Origin: Acidimicrobiales bacterium
GTDB lineage: Bacteria; Actinomycetota; Acidimicrobiia; Acidimicrobiales; SZUA-35
Assembly: GCA_020630195.1 (NCBI GenBank)
Contig: JAHDBV010000022.1
Location: 583 to 55,114 of the forward strand
DNA: 54,532 nt
Reading direction: 5' to 3'
Both the position numbers and the translations under genes were made by a program. The notes beneath the pieces were generated by a model, which did no database searches, was not told the origin of the DNA, and was given only the letters and a program-made list of their open reading frames with translations. Numbering within the stretch: position 1 is the stretch's first letter; every line of letters starts with the position of its first letter. This document shows positions 32,974 to 41,853 of the stretch, one piece after another.

Positions 32974-35832
32974 ATGCAAGTCACGATGGATCGGGTCGAC
33001 CCCGGTGTCGATCCACGACTGTTGAACGTCGGCGCCACCAACGGCGCCGTGGTCGGGTTGGTACTCGGCCTGTTCTTCGCCGCCGGAGCCCCGGCGATCG
33101 GCCTGATCGGGGGTCTGCTCCTCGGAGCCGCCTTCGGTGCGGGAGCGGTCACGGTGCTGAGCGGCATGGACGATCAACGCACCCGGATGCTCGGTGGGGC
33201 CGCGCTCGGCGCCGTCGGCGGTGCGGTGTTCGGACTCCTCGCGACCGAGGGCCTCCTCCCCGCGTTGAAGTCCACGCCGATGATCGGCTGGACGGCCGCA
33301 CTGGCCATCATCGGCGCCGTGATGGCCTGGCTGATGGGCCGCGACATCGCCACCCTCGCCGCCGCCGGTGCAGCCGTCGGCTGGTTCGTCGCCACCCTGG
33401 GTGTGCCGAGCCTCGGCAGTGGCACCCGGGTCGAGGCGATCATGGTGTTCGCCGTCCTCGGTGGCCTCGTCGGCTTCGTGATGGCACGCAACCCGGTGCA
33501 GGTGCCCGAGCAGGTGCTGCGCCCGGCCATGTTGTTCCTCGCCGGGGTCGCCTCGTTCGGTGGTCTGCGCCTGATGCACACCTACGGCACCGACGAGAAT
33601 CTCGAGCAGTTGGTGACCACCGTCGTCAACGTGAGCCTGGCCATCGGTGCCTTCGCCGCCATCTGGGTCGGCATGAACCTGGTCTTCAACCAGGCTGGTC
33701 CCAACTGGCCCCGCTTCTCCGCCACGCTCGGCGGCATCATCGGCCTCGTCATCACGGCCGTGTTGGTCGGCAACCGGGCGGTGTCGTGGTTCGGTGCCGG
33801 ACCGGAGGAGATCACGCTGCTGACCCGCTTCGCCGGCTTCGTCGAGGAGCAGGTCAACGGGTTCTCCGAGGCCTCACCCGACGGATCCCCGTGGAACCGG
33901 GGTGTGGTGGTGGCCATCGTCCTCGGCCTCGCCGGCTACTTCATCGGCCGGGGTCTCGACAGCTACCACGCCACGAAGCACTACCGCCCGGCACTGGCCG
34001 GTGTCGGCGCCGTGCTCGGCGCCCTCTACGGCTACCACTACACGGGCGATCTTCCGGGGAACACGCCGGTGATGCTCTACACGCTGCCCCTCATCGGCGG
34101 CGCCATCCTGGCCATCGGCGGGTGGCTGCTCGCCGGCCGATCCGATCGGCAAGGACGGCTCACCATCGGTATCGCCACCGGTGCGATCTTCGGGCTCTTC
34201 CTGGCCGTGATGTCGACCGAGACCGGCCAGCCCCGCATGACGCCACTGCCGCTGCCCATCGCGGTCGCCGTCGTCGGGACCATCGGGTTCGGGGTCTCCA
34301 CCCTGCGGGGTCGGGATCCGATCCGGGGTGCACTCTGGGGCGCCCTCGTCGGTTGGATCATCGGCGCCTGGGGGGTTCCCGACATCGGGAACGCCACCCT
34401 GCCGGAGGCGATCGCCGGCTACGTCGGCCCGGCCGCCATCGCCGGCGCCCTCGCCGGCCTGACGTCGTTGCCCGACGTGGCCCGGCGGGCCGTGATCGAC
34501 CAGAAGTCACGGGCCTGGATCTTCATGGCGCCGGCCGTGCTGTTCGTGAGCGCCACGCTCGTGCTGCCCACGATCATCACCTTCTTCTTGTCGCTGCAGA
34601 GCAACGACAAGGACGGTCGCTGGGTCGGCGTGGAGAACTACAACGAGATCATCCGGGCCCCCGGGCTCGAGGTGAACCCCAACCTCGACCTCAGTGGTGC
34701 CGGAGACCTGTTCGGCAGCGACCTGTTCCGGATCGGCGGCGTCCTGCTGCTCGTCGGCCTCCTCACCGCGGTGGTGATGGGTATGCGCACTGGACGGACC
34801 ACCGACTTCGATCCGCAGTCGGGCGGGGTCGTCATGCTCGGCGTCGTGATGCTCGGCTTCGCCGTCTTCTCGGTGTTGCGGGGCACGATCATCAACAACC
34901 TCTGGTGGGTGTTCGCCGTGACGGCGTTCGCCACCGGCTTCGGTCTGGCGGTCGCCGCCTGGGCCGACGGCATCAAGGGCGAGAAGATCGCCAAGTCGTT
35001 GATCTTCATGCCGATGGCCATCTCGGCCGTGGGCGCCGCGATCATCTGGCGCTTCATGTACTCCTCCCGCCCGGCGGGTAAGGACCAGAACGGCATCCTC
35101 AACGCCGCCTGGATCTGGCTCGGCGAGAAGACCTCCGGTGAGGTGCCGTTCGGTGTCGGCTTCTTCGGCTGGGAGTTCTTCAGCTTCAACGGCAAGCCAC
35201 TGTTCATCCTGCTCTTCGCTGCGATCGCCGGGGCGCTGCTCTGGAGCGGCTTGAAGTCCGGGGCGAGAAACGGGCCGAGTGCGTACGTCGCCTACGCCGT
35301 GGCGGCGCTGTTCCCGCTCTGGATCATCTTCCGCATCCTGGTCGACGGCCACGTCGGTGGCCTCGTCGAGAACAGCGCCGGCGAACTCGTCGCCGATCCG
35401 ATCCTCTTTCGCGAGACCAGCCCGTTCAACAACTTCTGGTTGATGGTCGTGATGCTGTGGATCGAGACCGGCTTCGCCATGGTGATCCTGTCGGCGGCCA
35501 TCAAGGCCGTGCCGTCGGAGTTCATCGAGGCCGCCAAGATCGACGGCGCCGACGACTCCCAGGTGTTCTGGCGCATCGTCATCCCGCAGATCGCGCCGAC
35601 GATCGGCGTGGTGGTCACGACCATCATCGTGAAGGTCACCAAGGTGTACGACTACGTGAAGGTCATGACCGGCGGCAACTTCGACACGAACGTGCTCGCC
35701 AACTCGATGATCGATCAGTCGTTCCAGTTCGCCAACGCCGGCACGGGCTCCGCCCTGGCGGTGCTGCTGTTCATCATGGTCCTGCCGATCATGGTGCTGA
35801 ATGTGCTCCGGATGCAGAGGGAGGCCGCCTGA
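32974..35832 (+). CDS. Sugar ABC transporter permease with large N-terminal membrane domain
   Basis: A 952-residue permease, about three times the usual 290-320 residues. Residues 1 to about 505 are a Gly/Ala-rich polytopic region with around 14 hydrophobic segments that I do not recognise. The UgpA/MalF-like permease begins at residue 511 (KSRAWIFMAPAVLF, then WVGVENYNEI). The coupling EAA loop is at about 849-868 (EFIEAAKIDGADDSQVFWR). The permease is interrupted by extra helical inserts near 585-650 and 745-800. GAGGGGGAG just before ATG 32974 gives a strong start. It forms a heterodimer with the second permease, whose gene is one base downstream. The domain fusion seems intact, with no frameshift visible. 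Confidence 0.88.
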   Translation: MQVTMDRVDPGVDPRLLNVGATNGAVVGLVLGLFFAAGAPAIGLIGGLLLGAAFGAGAVTVLSGMDDQRTRMLGGAALGAVGGAVFGLLATEGLLPALKSTPMIGWTAALAIIGAVMAWLMGRDIATLAAAGAAVGWFVATLGVPSLGSGTRVEAIMVFAVLGGLVGFVMARNPVQVPEQVLRPAMLFLAGVASFGGLRLMHTYGTDENLEQLVTTVVNVSLAIGAFAAIWVGMNLVFNQAGPNWPRFSATLGGIIGLVITAVLVGNRAVSWFGAGPEEITLLTRFAGFVEEQVNGFSEASPDGSPWNRGVVVAIVLGLAGYFIGRGLDSYHATKHYRPALAGVGAVLGALYGYHYTGDLPGNTPVMLYTLPLIGGAILAIGGWLLAGRSDRQGRLTIGIATGAIFGLFLAVMSTETGQPRMTPLPLPIAVAVVGTIGFGVSTLRGRDPIRGALWGALVGWIIGAWGVPDIGNATLPEAIAGYVGPAAIAGALAGLTSLPDVARRAVIDQKSRAWIFMAPAVLFVSATLVLPTIITFFLSLQSNDKDGRWVGVENYNEIIRAPGLEVNPNLDLSGAGDLFGSDLFRIGGVLLLVGLLTAVVMGMRTGRTTDFDPQSGGVVMLGVVMLGFAVFSVLRGTIINNLWWVFAVTAFATGFGLAVAAWADGIKGEKIAKSLIFMPMAISAVGAAIIWRFMYSSRPAGKDQNGILNAAWIWLGEKTSGEVPFGVGFFGWEFFSFNGKPLFILLFAAIAGALLWSGLKSGARNGPSAYVAYAVAALFPLWIIFRILVDGHVGGLVENSAGELVADPILFRETSPFNNFWLMVVMLWIETGFAMVILSAAIKAVPSEFIEAAKIDGADDSQVFWRIVIPQIAPTIGVVVTTIIVKVTKVYDYVKVMTGGNFDTNVLANSMIDQSFQFANAGTGSALAVLLFIMVLPIMVLNVLRMQREAA

Positions 35833-35833
35833 G

Positions 35834-36901
35834 ATGGCACTCGCAACGAAGTCCCCATCCCTGTCGGTCGACGCCCTGGAGGGCGGCGGTCCCGGCATCG
35901 TCAACCGGATCTACGGCGCCCTTCGCCGGGCCCCGATCTGGATCATCGTGGCCGTCTGGACCATCCCGACGCTCGGGTTGTTCGTCAACTCGTTCCGGAC
36001 CCGCGACGCCCAGCGCCGGGTCGGTTGGTGGCAGACCCTCACCGAAGGCACCACCGAGGCGACCGCCGAGGAGGGCGAGGCTGCGGCCAACACCTTCACG
36101 GCGGGCCCGCTCACCATGGAGCAGCTCACCACGGAGAACTACGAGACCGTGCTGGCGGCGTCGACGACGACCGACCTGTTCGGTTCGCTCGTGAACTCCG
36201 CCGCCATCGCCATCCCGGCCACGATCATTCCGATCGCGATCGCGGCGTTCGCCGCCTACGGCTTCGCCTGGATCGACTTCAAGGGCCGCAAGACGCTGTT
36301 CATCGGCATGGTGGCCCTGTTGGCCGTGCCGCTCCAGGTGGCGCTGTTGCCGCTGCTCCGCAGCTACATCGGCGGCGCCCACTGGACGGTCGGCTCGATC
36401 GGCACCTTCGAACCGTTGGGTTGGATCGGGATCGAGAAGACGGTGACGGTGCTGCCCGCACTGCAGCTCAACGGCACGGCCGAGTCGGTGTGGCTCACCC
36501 ACACGGGGTTCGCGATGCCGTTCGCGATCTTCCTGCTGCACAACTACATCAGTGGCCTGCCGAAGGACATCTTCGAGTCGGCCCGCATCGACGGTGCCGA
36601 TCACTTCACGATCTTCTGGCGGTTGATCCTGCCGCTGTCGATCCCGGTGCTCGCCGCCTTCGCCATCTTCCAGTTCCTCTGGACCTGGAACGACTTCCTG
36701 ATCGCTCGCACGATGCTCGGCCCGAACCAGGACGTGCTGCCCACCACGGTGCGTATCGCCAACCTGTCGGGTGACTTCGGTCGGAACGACTTCATCCTCC
36801 CGGCGGCGGCGTTCATCCAGGCCTTCATCCCGCTGGCGGTGTTCTTCAGCCTCCAGCGGTTCTTCGTGCGGGGCATCCTCGCCGGCTCCGTCAAGGGCTG
36901 A
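35834..36901 (+). CDS. Sugar ABC transporter permease (UgpE/MalG-like)
   Basis: A 355-residue inner-membrane permease with about six helices and the EAA coupling loop DIFESARIDGADHFTIFW, followed by LPLSIPVLAAFAIFQFLWTWND, characteristic of MalG/UgpE. A periplasmic insert of about 60 residues follows the first helix. ATG 35834 starts one base after the preceding stop codon, with GGGAGG a few bases inside the upstream gene, so translation is coupled. No ATP-binding subunit gene is present between here and the phosphorylase; a shared MsmK/UgpC-type ATPase encoded elsewhere is expected. A strong hairpin follows. Confidence 0.93.
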   Translation: MALATKSPSLSVDALEGGGPGIVNRIYGALRRAPIWIIVAVWTIPTLGLFVNSFRTRDAQRRVGWWQTLTEGTTEATAEEGEAAANTFTAGPLTMEQLTTENYETVLAASTTTDLFGSLVNSAAIAIPATIIPIAIAAFAAYGFAWIDFKGRKTLFIGMVALLAVPLQVALLPLLRSYIGGAHWTVGSIGTFEPLGWIGIEKTVTVLPALQLNGTAESVWLTHTGFAMPFAIFLLHNYISGLPKDIFESARIDGADHFTIFWRLILPLSIPVLAAFAIFQFLWTWNDFLIARTMLGPNQDVLPTTVRIANLSGDFGRNDFILPAAAFIQAFIPLAVFFSLQRFFVRGILAGSVKG

Positions 36902-36914
36902 CACCGTCCGCTCC

Positions 36915-36952
36915 GAACGGGCCCGGATCGCCTCGGCGACCCGGGCCCGTTC
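36915..36952 (+). terminator. Perfect 12-base-pair hairpin after the permease operon
   Basis: GAACGGGCCCGG (36915-36926) and CCGGGCCCGTTC (36941-36952) pair exactly, and the interior TCGCC/GGCGA extends the stem. It is followed by a C/T-rich stretch rather than a T-run. It starts 14 bases after the stop codon and probably terminates or attenuates before the phosphorylase gene. A second hairpin (about 36986-37012, CCGCCGGGTC with GACCCCGGCGG) lies in the same 148-base gap. Confidence 0.65.
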
Positions 36953-37049
36953 CGCGTCTCCCCTCCCCTCGATCTCCGCCATCCCGCCGCCGGGTCGCAC
37001 GACCCCGGCGGGAACGACCGCACGCACCCGCGAACTCCCGGAGCACCCC

Positions 37050-38660
37050 ATGTCCGGCACCTCCCGTCACGACCGCCTCGTCGAGATCTACGGCCCCACC
37101 GTCGCCGCCGGTGTGGCGCCTCGGCTCGAGGCCCGCCTCGCCGCCGAGCCGGCGTCAACCCCGCGCGCGGCGTGGTCGGCCGAGGACGTCTGGCTGATCA
37201 CCTACGCCGATCAGTTCACGACGCCCGCTGAGGCCCCACTGGCGACGCTCGGTGCCGTGCTCGACGAAGAGCTCGCCGACGTCGTCAACGGCGTGCACAT
37301 CCTGCCGTTCTTCCCGTGGACCTCGGACGACGGGTTCTCGGTCGTCGACTACCACGAGGTCCACGAGCCGTACGGCACCTGGGCGGACGTCGAGCGACTG
37401 GCCGCCCACCGGCCGTTCATGGCCGACGCCGTCATCAATCACCTCTCGGCATCGTCGCCGTGGTTCGAGGCCTTCCTCGCCGACGCCGAGCCCCACCGCC
37501 GCTTCTTCCGGACCGAACATCCCGACACCGACACCTCGACCGTCGTGCGGCCCCGCACCCATCCGCTCCTGACCGAGTTCGAGACCGCATCCGGCCCCCG
37601 CTGGGTCTGGACGACGTTCTCGGCCGACCAGGTCGACCTCGACTACGCCGACCCCGACGTCCTGCTCGCCGTCATCGACGTGATCCTCCACTACGCCCGA
37701 CGGGGTGCCTCGGCCATCCGGCTCGACGCCGTCGGGTTCTGCTGGAAGGACCCGACCACCCCGTCGATCCACCAACCCGAGACCCACTCGATCATCCAGC
37801 TGCTCGCCGACTGCCTCGACGAGACCCACCCCGGCACGATCCTCATCACCGAGACGAACGTGCCGCACGACGAGAACGTGAGCTACCTGCATCCGACGAT
37901 CCGTGAGGCCCAGGCGGTCTACCAGTTCCCGCTGGCCCCGCTGACCGCGCACGCCATCCGCACCGGCGACGTCGACGTGCTGGTCGCCTGGGCCGCCGTG
38001 ATCGACCCGCTCGTGGGCCCGGATCGCTCGTTCTTCAACTTCCTCGCCAGCCATGACGGCATCGGTCTCCGTCCGGCCGAGGGTCTGCTCGACGACGACG
38101 CCATCGCCGCACTGGTCGAGGCGACGGAGTCGACCGGCGGGCGGGTGAACTTCCGGTCCACCCCGGGTGGGGGCACGGCGCCCTACGAGCTCAACGTCAC
38201 GTGGTTCGAACTCGTCGGTGCCGGGGTCGACGAGACGACGGCGATCGCCCGGCACCTCGCCACCCACGCCCTGCTCCTCGCACTGCCCGGGATCGCCGGG
38301 GTCTACGTCCACGCACTCGTCGGGTCGTCGAACGATCTCGGAGGGGTCGAGCGCTCGGGCATCAACCGCCGCATCAACCGGGCGAAGTTCGACCGGGCCG
38401 AGCTGGCGGCTCGGCTCGCCGATCCCGACTCGATCGAGGCCCGGGTGCTCGCCGGCATGACCGGGCTCGTCGCCGAGCGCCGCGCCCGCCCGGCCTTCCA
38501 CCCCGAGGGTCGGTGTGTGGTGGATCAGCCCGAGCCCGGCGTCGTGCGGGTCCATCGCACCCACGACGGACACGAGGCGACCTGCGCCATCAACTTCCGC
38601 CCGACCACCACGACCGTCGACGATGCACCGCTCGGCCCGTACGAGGTCCGCTGGTCCTGA
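37050..38660 (+). CDS. GH13_18 sucrose / glucosylglycerate-type phosphorylase
   Basis: A 536-residue glycoside phosphorylase of GH13 subfamily 18. The nucleophile is Asp226 (RLDAVGF), the acid/base Glu268 (LITETNVPH), and the transition-state stabiliser Asp336 (ASHDGIG). The ETNVPHDENVSYL segment resembles glucosylglycerate, glucosylglycerol and sucrose-6-phosphate phosphorylases more than Bifidobacterium-type sucrose phosphorylase. It splits an alpha-glucoside with phosphate to glucose 1-phosphate in the cytosol. With the upstream ABC genes it forms an uptake-and-phosphorolysis route. CCGGAG lies before ATG 37050. Substrate assignment within the subfamily is uncertain. Confidence 0.9.
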   Translation: MSGTSRHDRLVEIYGPTVAAGVAPRLEARLAAEPASTPRAAWSAEDVWLITYADQFTTPAEAPLATLGAVLDEELADVVNGVHILPFFPWTSDDGFSVVDYHEVHEPYGTWADVERLAAHRPFMADAVINHLSASSPWFEAFLADAEPHRRFFRTEHPDTDTSTVVRPRTHPLLTEFETASGPRWVWTTFSADQVDLDYADPDVLLAVIDVILHYARRGASAIRLDAVGFCWKDPTTPSIHQPETHSIIQLLADCLDETHPGTILITETNVPHDENVSYLHPTIREAQAVYQFPLAPLTAHAIRTGDVDVLVAWAAVIDPLVGPDRSFFNFLASHDGIGLRPAEGLLDDDAIAALVEATESTGGRVNFRSTPGGGTAPYELNVTWFELVGAGVDETTAIARHLATHALLLALPGIAGVYVHALVGSSNDLGGVERSGINRRINRAKFDRAELAARLADPDSIEARVLAGMTGLVAERRARPAFHPEGRCVVDQPEPGVVRVHRTHDGHEATCAINFRPTTTTVDDAPLGPYEVRWS

Positions 38661-38663
38661 GGC

Positions 38664-39815
38664 TCAGTCGCCCCGGAGCGGCAGCACGATCGAGACGACG
38701 GCACCGCCTTCGTCCCGGTTCTCGGCCCGGCAGGTCCCGTCGTGGGCCTCCACGATCGTGCGGGCGATGGCCATGCCGAGCCCGACCGAACCGGAACGGT
38801 CGCCCCGACGGAACCGTTCGAAGACGTGGTCGATGATCTCGGGATCGAAGCCGGGACCGTCGTCGGTGATCGTGATCTCGGCCGACGTCCCCGACACGTG
38901 CGTGGCGAGCTCGACCCGGCTCGAGCGGGCCGCGGCGTTCCGGGTGAGGTTCTCGACCGCCTGGCGGAGCAGGGTGAAGTCGGCATCGGCCACGGCCGCG
39001 TCGCCGTCCACGGCCACCACCTCGACACCGTCGACACGGACCGCGGCGGCGACCTCCTCCACGAGCAGATCGAGCCGGAGCGGCGCCCGCCGCAACTCGG
39101 CCTGGCCGGCCTCGAGCCGGGCGAACTCCAGCAGCTCACCCACCGACGACCCGGCCCGTTCCGAGGCCGTGAGGATCTCGGACAACGACTCCCGATAGTC
39201 CTCGGGTGGTCGTTCCCGGGCGAGGGCGTGGCCGGCCGAGGCCTGGATGATGGCGAGCGGGGTGCGCAGCTCGTGCGCGGCATCCGCGATGAAGTCGCGG
39301 TTGACGGCGTGGGCCGTGCGTTCGGCCGCCGAGGTCCGGCCACCGAGGCGCCAGACGAGCGCGCCGGCACCCGCGGCGAGCAGCACCGGCCAGAGCATGC
39401 GAGCGAGCAGCGACGAGAGGAACGACGGGCGTTCGTCGGCCACCACGGCCACGAGGGCCTGGCTCTCCCGGAACCGCTCCCCCACCGCGAACCACCGACC
39501 GTCGAGATCGAACTCGTAGTCGACCCGACCACTCGACACGGCCGCCTCGGCGATCGTCTGCAGCGGGGGTTCGACCCAGGTGTCGCCCGGCGCGTCCCAC
39601 CAGGGTCCGGACGGATCGACGATCCAGGTGTTCGACGGCGGTTCGACGTCGTCGAGCTGGAGTCGGAGCCACGTGTCGATCTGATCCTCGGCCCAACGGG
39701 TCTGCTCGGCCCGGGCGACGTCGACGTGGCGCTGTGCGAGACGCCAGGAGAAGGGCAGGGCGATGACGAGCACGGCCAGCACGGCGGCGACGGTGAGCTG
39801 GATCCGGCGGGTCAC
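38664..39815 (-). CDS. Two-component sensor histidine kinase
   Basis: A 383-residue membrane kinase with helices at about 5-24 and 140-160 bracketing an extracytoplasmic sensor region of about 110 residues. The phosphoacceptor His is in FIADAAHELRTPLA. N-box ENLTRNAAA, the ATP-lid DDGPGFD and GSVGLGMAIA follow. No HAMP domain is evident; the kinase domain begins soon after the second helix. It starts at GTG 39815, overlapping the end of the response regulator gene by four bases (GTGA), so the pair is co-translated. The stimulus is unknown. Confidence 0.92.
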   Translation of the reverse strand: MTRRIQLTVAAVLAVLVIALPFSWRLAQRHVDVARAEQTRWAEDQIDTWLRLQLDDVEPPSNTWIVDPSGPWWDAPGDTWVEPPLQTIAEAAVSSGRVDYEFDLDGRWFAVGERFRESQALVAVVADERPSFLSSLLARMLWPVLLAAGAGALVWRLGGRTSAAERTAHAVNRDFIADAAHELRTPLAIIQASAGHALARERPPEDYRESLSEILTASERAGSSVGELLEFARLEAGQAELRRAPLRLDLLVEEVAAAVRVDGVEVVAVDGDAAVADADFTLLRQAVENLTRNAAARSSRVELATHVSGTSAEITITDDGPGFDPEIIDHVFERFRRGDRSGSVGLGMAIARTIVEAHDGTCRAENRDEGGAVVSIVLPLRGD

Positions 39816-40483
39816 GGCGTCACCATCCGATAGCCGACGCCACGCACGGTCTCGATCGGGTCGGGTTCGCCGGGGAGCTCGAGCTTGCGGCGGAGATTGG
39901 CGATGTGGACGTCGACCACGTTGGACAACCCGTCGTAGTGGGCGTCCCAGACGTGGTCGAGCAGATCGTCACGGCCGCACACCTCACCGGGGCGGCGCAT
40001 CAGGTATTCGAGCAGGCTGAACTCCCGTGGGGTGAGCGGCACCATGATCGCACCTCGCCAGACCCGATGAACGGCCGGGTCGAGCGAGACGTCGCCGACC
40101 TCCAACACCGGGGTACTGGTGGCCGCGGGGCGCCGGAGCAACGCCCGGACCCGGGCGGCGAGCTCGGGATACGCGAACGGCTTGGCGAGATAGTCGTCGG
40201 CGCCGGCATCGAGGCCGGCGACGGTGTCGGACAGACCGTCCCGTGCGGTCAACATCAGGATCGGAACGGCGGCACCGTCGGCTCGCATCCGCCGGGCGAG
40301 GTCCAGGCCGTCGCCGTCGGGCAGGCCGAGGTCGAGCACCACCAGGTCGTAGGCGTGGACGCCGAGGTGTTCCTCGGCACCGGCGACGGTGCCGGCGCGG
40401 TCGACGGCGTGGCCCTCCTCGGTGAGCCCGCGGACCAGCACCTTCGCCAGGGTCTCGTCGTCCTCGACGACCAGGAGTCGCAT
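39812..40483 (-). CDS. OmpR/PhoB-family response regulator
   Basis: A 223-residue response regulator with phosphoacceptor Asp51 (LVVLDLGLPDGDG), the acidic pair EDD at 7-9 and Lys in AKPF. The C-terminal winged helix (about 125-223) contains the OmpR-type features LTPREFSLLEYLMRRPGEVC and NLRRKLE, VRGVGYRM. The start ATG 40483 is chosen because the receiver domain begins there; GGGAG lies about ten bases upstream. It acts with the overlapping histidine kinase. Tandem 11-base repeats immediately upstream are candidate binding sites. Confidence 0.94.
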   Translation of the reverse strand: MRLLVVEDDETLAKVLVRGLTEEGHAVDRAGTVAGAEEHLGVHAYDLVVLDLGLPDGDGLDLARRMRADGAAVPILMLTARDGLSDTVAGLDAGADDYLAKPFAYPELAARVRALLRRPAATSTPVLEVGDVSLDPAVHRVWRGAIMVPLTPREFSLLEYLMRRPGEVCGRDDLLDHVWDAHYDGLSNVVDVHIANLRRKLELPGEPDPIETVRGVGYRMVTP

Positions 40484-40505
40484 CGGGCCAGTCTCCCACG
40501 AGCCA

Positions 40506-40526
40506 CATGAAGGCGACATGAAGGCG
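40506..40526. promoter_or_regulatory. Tandem CATGAAGGCG repeats, candidate response-regulator box
   Basis: CATGAAGGCG occurs at 40506-40515 and 40517-40526, a period of 11 bases, which is one helical turn and typical of direct-repeat sites for OmpR/PhoB-family regulators. They lie in the 89-base divergent gap between the response regulator and the DUF1800 gene. A looser TTCACCG/TTCATGG pair with the same period follows at 40530-40547. Confidence 0.6.
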
Positions 40527-40572
40527 CCCTTCACCGTCGGTTCATGGCCGGATCGTCATCGTGGCTCCCGTG

Positions 40573-41853
40573 ATGAACCTGCTGACCCGAACGAGACGAA
40601 CCCGCCCGGTCACCATCTCGGCCGCGACCGACCCCGCCGACCACCGGGCCCGGGTCGCCCGCCTCCACACCCGGACCGCACTCGGTGTCGACGCCGACAC
40701 CGTCGACCGCCTGGCCGATCGTTCCTGGGACGACGCGGTCGCCGACGTGCTGGCCACATCCGACCCGAGCCTCGACGTCCCGGTGCTCACCGACTCCTCC
40801 GACGGGTGGGAGACGGTGGCGACCTGGTGGCTCGAGCGCATGGCCGACCCCGCCGGCGGCCTGGCCGAGCGCATGGTGTGGTTCTGGCACGAGCTGCTGC
40901 CGATCGAGGTCTGGAAGGTGAACCTGCACCCCCTGCTCGGCGACTACCTCGGCCACCTCCGCCGCCACGCCCTCGGCACCTACCCCGAGCTGCTCGAGGC
41001 CGTCGTCACCTCCGGCGCGATGCTGCGCTACCTCGACGCCGACGGCTCGGTGGCGTCGAACCCGAACGAGAACCTCGCCCGGGAGCTGATGGAGCTGTTC
41101 ACCATCGGACGGGGGAACTACTCCGAGGACGACGTGAAGGCCGGCGCACGGGCACTCGCCGGCTGGTGGGTCGACGACGAGACGGCCGAGGTGACGCTGC
41201 GCGCCGAGGGGAGCTTCGTGGCGCCGCTGGTGTTCCGGGGTGAACAACGCCGCTGGGACACCCTGGCGGTGATCGACCAACTCGTGCACGACCCGGCCAC
41301 CGCGGTCCGGGTGGCGGCCCGACTCCATCACCATCTCACCGGTGTCGACCCCGCCGACCCGGCGGAGCTCGGTCGGTGGTGGTCGGATCGGGACCTCGCC
41401 GTGCGACCGCTCCTCGAGCGCATCCTCACCTCGGTCGACCTGGGTCGCCCCGACCTCGGCCGACCCCGTTCCGGGGTCGAGTGGTGGTCGGCCGCCTCGT
41501 CGGCGTTCGGCCTGCGAGCGGGCGACATCTGGCAGGTCGACCAGACCGGCCAGCGGCCCTTCGGCCCGCCCAACGTCGCCGGGTGGCCGACCGGCGACCA
41601 CTGGCTCCGGCCCGGTCCGCTGCTCGGCCGGGCCGTGCTGCTCAACGCCATCGACTATCGCCTCGGCGACCTCACCGGTGTCGACGATCTCGACTCGGCC
41701 GGACGTCGGCTCTGTGTGGCCGAGTGGTCGGATGCCACCCGGCGCGCCGTCGACACGGCACTCGCCGATCCCGCTCTGGAGGGCGACGCACAGAGTCGCC
41801 GCCGCCTCGTCACCCGCCTCGCCCTGCTCTCCCCGGAGGTCGCCCAGCCATGA
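40573..41853 (+). CDS. DUF1800 family protein
   Basis: A 426-residue protein of the DUF1800 family. Conserved traces include RMVWFWHELLPIEVWKVN, NENLARELMELFTIGRG and FGPPNVAGWPTGDHW. No signal peptide is evident, unlike its partner. DUF1800 and DUF1501 genes are regularly found next to each other, and their biochemical role is not established. ATG 40573 is preferred, but a GTG at 40561 is in frame and equally possible. Its stop overlaps the DUF1501 start by four bases (ATGA). The direct repeats upstream suggest control by the adjacent two-component system. Confidence 0.88.
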   Translation: MNLLTRTRRTRPVTISAATDPADHRARVARLHTRTALGVDADTVDRLADRSWDDAVADVLATSDPSLDVPVLTDSSDGWETVATWWLERMADPAGGLAERMVWFWHELLPIEVWKVNLHPLLGDYLGHLRRHALGTYPELLEAVVTSGAMLRYLDADGSVASNPNENLARELMELFTIGRGNYSEDDVKAGARALAGWWVDDETAEVTLRAEGSFVAPLVFRGEQRRWDTLAVIDQLVHDPATAVRVAARLHHHLTGVDPADPAELGRWWSDRDLAVRPLLERILTSVDLGRPDLGRPRSGVEWWSAASSAFGLRAGDIWQVDQTGQRPFGPPNVAGWPTGDHWLRPGPLLGRAVLLNAIDYRLGDLTGVDDLDSAGRRLCVAEWSDATRRAVDTALADPALEGDAQSRRRLVTRLALLSPEVAQP

